A stretch of DNA of 10,160 bases, from positions 1 to 10,160 of the forward strand of contig NZ_UQGV01000079.1 of the NCBI RefSeq assembly GCF_900540665.1. Reading direction: 5' to 3'. Shown piece after piece: positions 1-5,713 of this stretch; the stretch's first letter is position 1; every line of letters starts with the position of its first letter. Both the position numbers and the translations under genes were made by a program. Source of the DNA: an uncultured Catenibacterium sp. (GTDB lineage: Bacteria > Bacillota_I > Bacilli_A > Erysipelotrichales > Coprobacillaceae). The notes under the pieces were generated by a model that was not told the origin of the DNA, searched no databases, and saw only the letters and a program-made list of their open reading frames with translations.

Positions 1-1
1 T

Positions 2-529
2 TTGAAAAAAATTCCTGATACTGTAATTGATGCAACGATTATGAAAACAAGTGTATTAGCACATCAGGAAGGAACAGACACTGCTGCGTTATTCCTGGAA
101 GGGAAACTGCTACAGGCAGTTGTCAATATTCAAAGCTACTTGTATAAGTTAATTGAAATGGAAGAAGAAACAGGAAATCATGATAAAGCAGAGAGAATTG
201 CTGAGATTACAGATCACATGATATCGTTGTTTGGACTATGGAATTACGGCAACACAGTGCCATATCTGCTGATTGCTGGATATCGAAAAGATGTAGAAAA
301 ATGTGTTCAGTTAATTAAGCAATTATTAAGTGAATCACAGAAGCCTTGGAATATGACACAATCCCCTTTGTATTACAGGTATGAAGATACTGCACAGGGA
401 AAAGCCTTTTCGGGAGTTGGAAAAAATTTTGTTCGTGAATTGTATTCGGAAATTGAAAATAAGAAAGAGTATGAATTCTTGAGAGGGAATAAGGAACTCG
501 AATTAATTTTTGAGGAACACTTGAAATAG
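2..529 (+). CDS. Unrecognised protein, C-terminal part (5' end outside the window)
   Basis: The frame is open from the left edge to a TAG at 527-529, so about 175 residues are visible and the true start is probably upstream. A TTG at position 2 could be read as a start, but no ribosome binding site can be seen for it. The visible protein looks mostly helical, charged and soluble, with no membrane segment or signal peptide. It has a Trp/Tyr-rich middle (around residues 78-95, WNYGNTVPYLL) and ends in a Lys/Glu-rich stretch. The style recalls the helical, TPR-like C-terminal part of some HTH regulators of Bacillota, but no HTH is in view and I do not recognise the family. The next thing downstream is a plus-strand promoter at 578, so this gene probably ends its own transcription unit. 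No hairpin terminator was found between 530 and 577. Confidence 0.6.
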   Translation: MKKIPDTVIDATIMKTSVLAHQEGTDTAALFLEGKLLQAVVNIQSYLYKLIEMEEETGNHDKAERIAEITDHMISLFGLWNYGNTVPYLLIAGYRKDVEKCVQLIKQLLSESQKPWNMTQSPLYYRYEDTAQGKAFSGVGKNFVRELYSEIENKKEYEFLRGNKELELIFEEHLK

Positions 530-577
530 GTTGTAAAAATGTATGGAAATAGATATAGTTGAGAAAGAAGAAAATTT

Positions 578-606
578 TTGACATTTCCACAGATGCGTGC
601 TAATAT
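578..606 (+). promoter_or_regulatory. Promoter of the antisense RNA
   Basis: TTGACA at 578-583, a 17-base spacer and TAATAT at 601-606 form an almost perfect sigma-A promoter. It is the strongest-looking promoter in the left third of the window, yet no plus-strand coding sequence begins behind it. Transcription would start near 613 and run into the hairpin at 673-706. It points toward the minus-strand peptide gene, as expected for the antitoxin RNA of a type I module. Confidence 0.75.
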
Positions 607-612
607 GATTAT

Positions 613-710
613 AGAAAAAGAGTGCTACCGATAGACGGTTAGTCCGTTTTACTATTTAGAATATCATCAAAGATAACCGCTTAGTTTACCAGACCAGGGC
701 GGTTATTTTT
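613..710 (+). ncRNA. Putative antisense antitoxin RNA, about 98 nt
   Basis: The 5' end is inferred from the promoter at 578-606 and the 3' end from the hairpin plus T run at 673-710. The RNA has no usable reading frame. Its 3' end overlaps the last codons and stop of the minus-strand peptide gene (703-801), and the rest is complementary to that gene's 3' untranslated region. Its first part, 622-645, is nearly the same sequence as the 5' leader of the peptide mRNA rather than its complement. A small hairpin at 625-642 (CTACCG against CGGTTAG with one bulged T) and the terminal hairpin would leave loops free for first contact with the target. By analogy with the Fst/RNA II and TxpA/RatA type I systems it should repress the peptide by base pairing. 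That role is inference; the promoter and terminator are seen directly. Confidence 0.6.
673..710 (+). terminator. Intrinsic terminator of the antisense RNA, overlapping the peptide stop codon
   Basis: ATAACCGC at 673-680 pairs with GCGGTTAT at 699-706, eight base pairs around an 18-base loop, and is followed by TTTT at 707-710. Read on the plus strand this is a normal intrinsic terminator. On the minus strand the same stem contains the TAA stop of the peptide gene at 703-705, but only a weak T run follows, so the peptide mRNA may read on to the second hairpin at 625-642, which is followed on that strand by CACTC and TTTTT (down to 615). Confidence 0.7.
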
Positions 711-801
711 GTGGTTTATGATTATCTTTGCCTAATGTATATCCGATACTAAAGCAGGTTAAGCCGAAGCATACTACTGCTATAAAGTCAATAATACTCA
801 T
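703..801 (-). CDS. 32-residue single-helix membrane peptide, putative type I toxin
   Basis: The gene runs from an ATG at 801-799 to a TAA at 705-703 and encodes 32 residues. It begins MSIIDF, continues as one hydrophobic helix (about residues 4-24, with two Cys) ending in GYTLG, and closes with a short polar, basic tail (KDNHKPQK). A very good ribosome binding site, AGGAGGG at 816-810, lies eight bases from the ATG, which makes translation credible despite the length. This build (short N-terminus, one membrane helix, charged tail) is that of Fst/TxpA/holin-like type I toxins. Very similar 30-odd-residue peptides are common and poorly annotated in Bacillota, as far as I recall. It has its own promoter at 916-944 and is opposed by an antisense RNA over its 3' end. 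Expected action is at the cell membrane, by depolarisation. The toxin role is inferred from layout and build, not from a proven homologue. Confidence 0.72.
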   Translation of the reverse strand: MSIIDFIAVVCFGLTCFSIGYTLGKDNHKPQK

Positions 802-850
802 TGGCTTAGCCCTCCTTTCCACTGGATTCCTTTACAGGTTTTTATGTAAT

Positions 851-871
851 CAGAGGGTCACAGTCCCTCTG
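851..871 (-). promoter_or_regulatory. Leader hairpin of the peptide mRNA, possible control of the ribosome binding site
   Basis: CAGAGGG at 871-865 (minus strand) pairs perfectly with CCCTCTG at 857-851 around a seven-base loop. The same CCCTC can instead pair with GAGGG of the ribosome binding site (814-810). A third option, AGTCC at 881-877 with GGACT at 867-863, overlaps the first arm. The leader can therefore adopt exclusive structures that expose or hide the ribosome binding site. The pairings are visible; their use is inference. Confidence 0.5.
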
Positions 872-915
872 GAGAAGGACTAACCGCCTACCGTTACGGT
901 AGCACCCATGTTTCG

Positions 916-944
916 ATTGTAATAGTTAAAAATTGCCGGTGCAA
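916..944 (-). promoter_or_regulatory. Promoter of the putative toxin peptide
   Basis: On the minus strand TTGCAC (944-939), a 17-base spacer and TACAAT (921-916) make a good sigma-A promoter, somewhat weaker than the opposing antisense promoter. Transcription would begin near 909, giving a leader of about 108 bases before the ATG at 801. The right inverted-repeat arm would lie at the extreme 5' end of the RNA. Confidence 0.7.
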
Positions 945-1003
945 TATAAAGTTGGTATAGAAGTATCTAGTATCTACAGAAGAGAATCGGTTTGAGTATT
1001 CTC

Positions 1004-1023
1004 CGGTGCCAAAACGGTGCCAA
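1004..1023. repeat. Short tandem direct repeat CGGTGCCAA
   Basis: CGGTGCCAA occurs at 1004-1012 and again at 1015-1023, two bases apart. It lies in the non-coding stretch between the toxin promoter and the decayed gene. It could be a binding site or a leftover recombination site; nothing nearby decides this. Otherwise I see nothing functional in 945-1109, apart from a 50-codon open frame without a start. Confidence 0.45.
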
Positions 1024-1109
1024 GAAATCAGGCAAATCAAAATAGGTGGTGCAATTCAACCGCTGTTCACTGTATTTTGGAGAGAAAACCATAAAAAACA
1101 TGAGGTAAA

Positions 1110-1519
1110 ACGGAATTAAAGTATCGTGCTTATAGACGAACAGAGCTTATTCAAATGTTTAATGAGAGAGATCTGGATCTTATTATCATGATGGAAAATA
1201 ATTTCCTAAAAGGACCTTCTCTTTTGTTAAAAACATACCCTCTCGTCAAGCATTATCATCTTTAGAATCTCTTCCATTACTCTATGATACATCTACAGAG
1301 TATAAGAATATAGATACAGAAATAGAACAATTACTTTTAAAAGCCTGTATGAAAGAAGGTTATGTCATCTTACAGAAGTTCATGGATCAGAGTCCTTATT
1401 GTAAGTACTTATCTTCTTCCCCTACAAATAAGACTTCTTCTTTGTATCTTTACTATCATGAAGATGCCCATCAAATCATTCATAATATTATCCAGACACT
1501 CAAAAAGCATGCCATCTAG
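1110..1519 (+). pseudogene. Decayed gene of about 136 codons, family not recognised
   Basis: Two overlapping open frames read as one interrupted protein. The first runs from an ACG at 1110, just behind a GAGGT at 1102-1106, through ELKYRAYRRTELIQMFNERD to a TAG at 1263-1265. The second is open from 1202 and ends at a TAG at 1517-1519, with protein-like content (for example EIEQLLLKACMKEGYVILQK). One base gained or lost between about 1202 and 1262 would join them. The ACG sits where an ATG is expected, consistent with loss of the start. The restored product would be soluble, about 135 residues, probably helical. The stop codon lies in the terminator at 1507-1525, consistent with a once functional gene end. 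I cannot name the family, and a sequencing error could mimic the frameshift. Confidence 0.5.
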
Positions 1520-1525
1520 GCATGC
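1502..1525 (-). terminator. Terminator of the ABC exporter operon, shared with the convergent decayed gene
   Basis: GCATGCC at 1507-1513 and GGCATGC at 1519-1525 form a perfect seven-pair stem with a five-base loop. On the minus strand it is followed directly by five T (1506-1502). It begins six bases after the stop of the second ABC gene. On the plus strand it is followed by TCATTTT, so it may also stop transcription from the left. Confidence 0.85.
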
Positions 1526-1530
1526 TCATT

Positions 1531-3423
1531 TTATTCTAGTTCAAATGCTCCAGTATATAACTGATAGTATTGACCTTTCTGTTTAATTAAGTCCTCATGA
1601 GAACCACGTTCAATAATATGACCATGATCTAATACCATGATTACATCTGAATTCTGTACAGTAGAAAGTCTATGTGCAATAACAAATACAGTACGTCCCT
1701 TCATTAAAGCATCCATACCCTTTTGTACAATCGCTTCTGTACGTGTATCAATAGATGATGTCGCTTCATCCATGATCATAACAGGTGGATCTGCCACAGC
1801 AGCTCTTGCAATCGCAATTAGCTGTCTTTGACCTTGCGATAAACTTGCTCCATTACCAGTCAACATTGTGTTATAACCATCTGGTAAACGAGTAATGAAA
1901 TCATCAGCACCAGCAAGCTTTGCAGCTTCAATACATTGTTCATCAGTCGCTTCTAGATAACCATAACGGATATTATCCATAACTGTACCAGTAAAGAGGT
2001 TTGTATCCTGTAAGATAATACCAAGTGATCTTCTTAAATCAGGCTTTTTGATCTTATTGATGTTGATACCATCATATCTGATCTTACCATCCTCAATATC
2101 ATAGAATCTATTAATTAAGTTGGTAATAGTTGTCTTACCAGCACCAGTGGCCCCTACAAAGGCTACTTTCTGACCAGGCTTTGCATATAATGTGATGTTA
2201 TGAAGAATCATCTTATTAGGATTATAGGCGAAATCTACATCATGCATTTCTACATCGCCTTCAAGTCTTGTATAAGTCACAGTACCATCTTCATGTGGAT
2301 GTTTCCATGCCCACATTTCAGTACGTTCAGTCGTTTCTACTAATTCACCATTTTCTTCTTTAGCATTCACTAAAGTAACATAACCTTCATCAAATTCAGG
2401 TTCTTCATCTAATAATCCAAAGATACGACTAGCCCCTGCAAGACCCATAACAACAGAGTTGATCTGCTGAGAAATCTGACCAATCTGACCAGTGAACTGC
2501 TTAGTCATATTCAAGAATGGAACAACGATAGAAATATTAAGTGCCATACCAGATAAAGATACATTTGGTGTCTTTAGATAAAGAAGAACACCTCCTGTTA
2601 AGGCAATTAATACATAAAGAATATTACCCATGTTATGAAGAACAGGCATCAAGATATTCGCAAATGTATTGGCTTTTCTAGATGCTTCAAACCAGGCATT
2701 GTTTACTTTATCAAACCCTGCGATTGCATCTTCTTCATGATTGAATACTTTGATAACCTTCTGCCCATTCATCATTTCTTCAATATAACCTTCAGTTGCA
2801 CCAAGAGTCTGCTGCTGTTTAATAAAGAATCTTGAACTCTTAGAACCAAAATTCTTAGTAATAAAGAACATGATAACACAGCCAATTAATACAACCCCAG
2901 TCAACCAGAAGCTATAGTAGATCATGATGCAAAATACTGTTAGAAGTACAATAGAAGTCTGCATCAATGCAGGTAATGACTGAGAAATAAGCTGTCTTAA
3001 TGTATCCGTATCATTTGTATAAATAGACATGATATCACCATGTGCATTTGTATCAAAATAACGGATTGGAAGACTTTCCATTCTTGCAAACATCTTTTCT
3101 CTGAATTTCATTAAAGAACCTTGAGTCACGACAGCCATTAAACGGTTGTATGTAAATGATGCAATTAATGAAAGAATATAGAGGATTGCTAGAATTGAAA
3201 CAAATGAAAATACTTCGACCTGTGCCTGTGCCCAGTTCTTAGTACGCCAGTATTTCTCAATAACAGCAATGATATTCTGCATAAAAACAGATGGAATAGA
3301 GCTGACAACTGAGTTAAAAAGAATTAATGCAATAATAATAGGTAGAAGAACAGGATAGAATTCAAAGAGTGTCTTAATAAGACGTGTAAATGTGTTCTTC
3401 TTATTACCACGATTATTTTTCAT
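1531..3423 (-). CDS. ABC exporter half with the intact ATP-site residues (permease fused to ATPase)
   Basis: This 630-residue protein is one half of a heterodimeric multidrug-type ABC exporter. Residues 1-340 hold the six-helix membrane domain, and the ATPase follows: Walker A GATGAGKT at 424-431, Q-loop Gln at 472, Walker B VMIMDE at 548-553 with the catalytic Glu kept, and the switch His at 584. Its signature motif is LSQGQ (528-532) instead of LSGGQ, as expected in the subunit whose signature faces the partner's degenerate ATP site. A polar segment of about 45 residues (343-387) separates the two domains. I placed the start at 3423 because AAGGAGGT sits seven bases before it; an upstream in-frame ATG would add 33 residues and lie inside the previous gene. 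The gene overlaps the end of the partner gene by 11 bases, suggesting coupled translation. Substrate cannot be read from the sequence; drugs or lipids are usual. Confidence 0.93.
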   Translation of the reverse strand: MKNNRGNKKNTFTRLIKTLFEFYPVLLPIIIALILFNSVVSSIPSVFMQNIIAVIEKYWRTKNWAQAQVEVFSFVSILAILYILSLIASFTYNRLMAVVTQGSLMKFREKMFARMESLPIRYFDTNAHGDIMSIYTNDTDTLRQLISQSLPALMQTSIVLLTVFCIMIYYSFWLTGVVLIGCVIMFFITKNFGSKSSRFFIKQQQTLGATEGYIEEMMNGQKVIKVFNHEEDAIAGFDKVNNAWFEASRKANTFANILMPVLHNMGNILYVLIALTGGVLLYLKTPNVSLSGMALNISIVVPFLNMTKQFTGQIGQISQQINSVVMGLAGASRIFGLLDEEPEFDEGYVTLVNAKEENGELVETTERTEMWAWKHPHEDGTVTYTRLEGDVEMHDVDFAYNPNKMILHNITLYAKPGQKVAFVGATGAGKTTITNLINRFYDIEDGKIRYDGININKIKKPDLRRSLGIILQDTNLFTGTVMDNIRYGYLEATDEQCIEAAKLAGADDFITRLPDGYNTMLTGNGASLSQGQRQLIAIARAAVADPPVMIMDEATSSIDTRTEAIVQKGMDALMKGRTVFVIAHRLSTVQNSDVIMVLDHGHIIERGSHEDLIKQKGQYYQLYTGAFELE

Positions 3424-5164
3424 CCTGTTTACCTCCTTTGTTTTGTGAATAGTATACTTCCTGATAAATTGGATTAGATGCAAGAAGTTCATCATGAGTA
3501 CCGATTGCTTCAACAGAACCATTATTCATGATAATAATCTGATCTGCATCCTGTACACTTGAAACTCTTTGTGCAATGATGATTTTTGTAGTTTCAGGAA
3601 TAAACTTCTTAAATCCATCTCTAATAATGGCATCTGTTTTTGTATCTACAGCACTTGTAGAGTCATCTAGAATTAGGATTTTAGGCTTTTTAAGTAATGC
3701 ACGTGCAATACATAATCTCTGTTTCTGACCACCAGAAACGTTAGTACCACCCTGTTCAATATGTGTATCATATTTATCAGGGAACTGTTCGATAAATTCA
3801 TCTGCACAAGCAAGATGACATGCTTCTTCTATTTCTTCATCTGTGGCATCTTTATTACCCCAGCGTAAGTTATCTTTAATAGAACCTGAGAATAGGACAT
3901 TCTTCTGTAATACAACAGAGACTGCATCTCTTAAAGTGACTAAGTCATAATCTCTTACATCTACACCAGCCACTTTCACTTCACCTTCAGTCACATCATA
4001 TAGACGTGAAATAAGATTTACAAGTGATGTTTTAGAAGAACCAGTACCTCCTAGAATACCAATTGTCTGTCCTGATTTAATATGTAGATTAATATTTTCA
4101 AGAGCATAACGATCAGCACGCTTAGAATATTTAAATGATACGTTATTAAAATCAATAGAACCATCTTCTACTTCATAGATAGGTTTCTCTGGATTTGAAA
4201 TTGTACGCTGTTCTTCTAATACAGCAACAATACGTTCACATGATTCAATAGAGATAGTCACCATTACAAAAATCATTGATAACATCATCAAGCTCATAAG
4301 AATCTGGAAACTATAAGTAAGTAATGAAGACAACTGTCCAACCTGAATAATAGCTCCACCAAAATTAACAACCAAATAAGAACCAAAAGTAAGTACAAAG
4401 ATCATTACAACATAAAGACAGAACTGCATCATTGGGTTATTTAATGCAAGAATCTTTTCTGCTTTTGTGAAGTCAGCACATACATCTTCTGCAGCTTCGT
4501 TGAATTTCTTCATTTCAAAGTCTTCACGTACAAATGATTTCACAACTCTAATACCATTGATATTTTCCTGTACTGAGTTATTTAAGTTATCATATTTCTT
4601 AAATACTTTTCTAAACAAAGGCATTGTCTTCTTAATAACAAGACCTAGACCAATACCAAGTACTGGAATAGTAAATAAGAAGATCAACGCAAGTCGACCA
4701 CCCATAATAAATCCCATGACCAATGAGAAGATCAACATAAGTGGAGCACGTACAACTGTACGAATAATCATCATATAAGCCATCTGAACGTTAGTAACAT
4801 CTGTTGTCATACGTGTTACAAGTGATGAAGCACTGAAACGGTCAATGTTTTCAAATGAGAAGTTCTGAACAGCCATAAATAAGTCTTTACGTAGGTTCTT
4901 ACCAAAACCTGCAGATGCATTGGCTGCAGTAATACCTGCAAGAGCCCCAAATAGAAGTGAGAAACAAGCCATGATAATAAGTATCACACCATATTTCAAA
5001 ATAACAGATAGATCACATCCGTTCTGCATTTTGTTGACAAGATTAGCAACCATTAGTGGAATAATACATTCTACTAAGGCTTCAAATGCAACAAGAATAG
5101 GTGTCAAAATAGAATCTCTCTTGTATTCACGAATACTTTTCTTAAGCACACGAATTATATTCAT
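3413..5164 (-). CDS. ABC exporter half with the degenerate ATP-site residues (permease fused to ATPase)
   Basis: This 583-residue partner has a six-helix membrane domain (about residues 10-310) and an ATPase with several non-canonical residues. Walker A is GGTGSSKT at 372-379, where the last glycine of the loop is Ser. Walker B is ILILDD, with Asp501 where the catalytic Glu should be. The switch His is Gln532 (IIIAQR). Its own signature motif, VSGGQ at 476-480, is normal. This is the known pattern of TM287/TM288- and BmrC/BmrD-type heterodimers: one site hydrolyses, the other mainly binds ATP. The start at 5164 is chosen for the AAAGGGG located a few bases upstream; an earlier in-frame ATG at 5185 overlaps marR and lacks a binding site. 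It lies 13 bases behind marR and overlaps the next ABC gene. Confidence 0.93.
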   Translation of the reverse strand: MNIIRVLKKSIREYKRDSILTPILVAFEALVECIIPLMVANLVNKMQNGCDLSVILKYGVILIIMACFSLLFGALAGITAANASAGFGKNLRKDLFMAVQNFSFENIDRFSASSLVTRMTTDVTNVQMAYMMIIRTVVRAPLMLIFSLVMGFIMGGRLALIFLFTIPVLGIGLGLVIKKTMPLFRKVFKKYDNLNNSVQENINGIRVVKSFVREDFEMKKFNEAAEDVCADFTKAEKILALNNPMMQFCLYVVMIFVLTFGSYLVVNFGGAIIQVGQLSSLLTYSFQILMSLMMLSMIFVMVTISIESCERIVAVLEEQRTISNPEKPIYEVEDGSIDFNNVSFKYSKRADRYALENINLHIKSGQTIGILGGTGSSKTSLVNLISRLYDVTEGEVKVAGVDVRDYDLVTLRDAVSVVLQKNVLFSGSIKDNLRWGNKDATDEEIEEACHLACADEFIEQFPDKYDTHIEQGGTNVSGGQKQRLCIARALLKKPKILILDDSTSAVDTKTDAIIRDGFKKFIPETTKIIIAQRVSSVQDADQIIIMNNGSVEAIGTHDELLASNPIYQEVYYSQNKGGKQDEK

Positions 5165-5177
5165 TCTTTTTCCCCTT

Positions 5178-5606
5178 TCATTCATTTTCTAGATTTGAAT
5201 AGACCTTTTTCAGAAGTTCAGCTAAAGTATCCATTTCTTCCTGTGTTAATCCCTTCATCATGAGACGATTGGATTCAGCCATATTCTTTTTTGCCTGTGC
5301 ACAATGGCCTTCACCTTTTTGTGTTAAGCAGGCAACTTTAATTCGCTTATCCTTAGAATCATCACAAAAATGAATAAGATTCTTCTCCTGAAGTCTTCCT
5401 AGAAGTCCCGCAGTAGTTGATTGAGCTACATGTAAATCCTTCTCAATCTCTTTAAAGGTCATCCTCTGATCAGGTGCGTCCTGTAATTTCAATAAAACAT
5501 GGGACTGCATTAAAGTTAATCCTTCTTTTCTTAAAGAATTATTTGCACGCTTCTTTAAACAGTCATTAATATGCTTAATATAGCCTACTGTTTCACTTTC
5601 TCTCAT
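5178..5606 (-). CDS. MarR-family transcriptional regulator of the ABC exporter operon
   Basis: The 142-residue protein has the MarR layout. N- and C-terminal helices (about 3-25 and 118-140) serve dimerisation. In the middle is a winged helix-turn-helix: helices around residues 51-76 (TFKEIEKDLHVAQSTTAGLL), followed by the wing with the family's Asp-x-Arg motif (DSKDKRIKVACLT, 83-95). It should bind a palindrome as a dimer and release it when a small ligand or oxidant binds. The start at 5606 is supported by AAGGAGGT at 5620-5613. It is the first gene of an operon with the two ABC genes, behind a promoter overlapped by inverted repeats, so it most likely represses itself and the exporter. Cys residues at 16, 81, 93 and 102 could allow redox sensing, but this is speculative. 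Confidence 0.9.
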   Translation of the reverse strand: MRESETVGYIKHINDCLKKRANNSLRKEGLTLMQSHVLLKLQDAPDQRMTFKEIEKDLHVAQSTTAGLLGRLQEKNLIHFCDDSKDKRIKVACLTQKGEGHCAQAKKNMAESNRLMMKGLTQEEMDTLAELLKKVYSNLENE

Positions 5607-5632
5607 CAGTTTACCTCCTTCTGCGCATTAGA

Positions 5633-5661
5633 ATGATAGTACACTTTCAATTCAATGTCAA
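5633..5661 (-). promoter_or_regulatory. Promoter of the marR-ABC operon
   Basis: On the minus strand TTGACA (5661-5656), 17 bases, and TATCAT (5638-5633) form a near-consensus sigma-A promoter. Transcription should start around 5626, about 20 bases before the marR start codon. It is located just behind the pyrI terminator, so the operon is separately transcribed. Confidence 0.8.
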
Positions 5662-5672
5662 TAGCATACTAT
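5636..5672. promoter_or_regulatory. Candidate MarR operator over the operon promoter
   Basis: ATAGTA at 5636-5641 and TACTAT at 5667-5672 are exact inverted repeats that bracket the promoter: one touches the -10 box, the other lies just upstream of the -35 box. The upstream arm is itself part of an imperfect 12-base palindrome (5661-5672) overlapping the edge of the -35 box. A repressor bound here would block RNA polymerase. The repeats are seen; MarR binding is inferred. Confidence 0.45.
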
Positions 5673-5687
5673 TAAATACCAAATTAT

Positions 5688-5713
5688 GAAAAAAGAAGGA
5701 CTTAGTCCTTCTT
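5688..5713 (-). terminator. Terminator of pyrB-pyrI
   Basis: On the minus strand AAGAAGGAC (5713-5705) pairs perfectly with GTCCTTCTT (5701-5693), nine base pairs, followed by more T. The three-base loop is the pyrI stop codon TAA itself (5704-5702), so the terminator uses the last codons of the gene. Confidence 0.9.

Larger units (their letters stand above)
622..905. repeat. Inverted repeats bounding the peptide/antisense locus
   Basis: The left arm has GTGCTACCG at 622-630 and CGGTTAGTCC at 636-645. The right arm has GGACTAACCG at 877-886 and CGGTAGCAC at 897-905. They are exact inverted copies, 9 and 10 base pairs, differing only in the spacer (5 bases left, 10 right). Each arm lies just behind one of the two facing promoters, so both RNAs begin with almost the same sequence. 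In the peptide mRNA the two arms would pair with each other. They could also be the ends of a small mobile cassette, but no target duplication was seen. Confidence 0.8.

Noticed and set aside
315..590. A minus-strand frame of 91 codons opposite the first gene.
   Set aside because: It lies mostly antisense to a better coding frame, has no ribosome binding site, and its end extends over the antisense-RNA promoter. Composition looks like a shadow.
622..905. Reading the inverted repeats as the ends of an insertion sequence.
   Set aside because: There is no transposase and no target duplication, and each arm starts just behind a promoter, so an RNA role explains them better. A MITE-like origin is still possible.
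961..1122. An open frame of about 50 codons on the plus strand from 961 to a TAA at 1120-1122.
   Set aside because: It has no start codon or ribosome binding site and begins right after a TAG. It overlaps the start of the decayed gene in another frame, so it is probably chance.
1362..1586. A plus-strand frame of 74 codons across the terminator at 1507-1525.
   Set aside because: It runs through a terminator and into the antisense of the ABC gene, has no binding site, and competes with the better frame of the decayed gene.
3423..3522. An upstream in-frame start adding 33 residues to the second ABC gene.
   Set aside because: The extension lies inside the preceding gene's ATPase end and has no binding site, while AAGGAGGT sits at the right distance before 3423.
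4467..5192. Plus-strand frames of 90-103 codons opposite the ABC and marR genes.
   Set aside because: They are antisense to strongly supported coding sequence and have no promoter or binding site.
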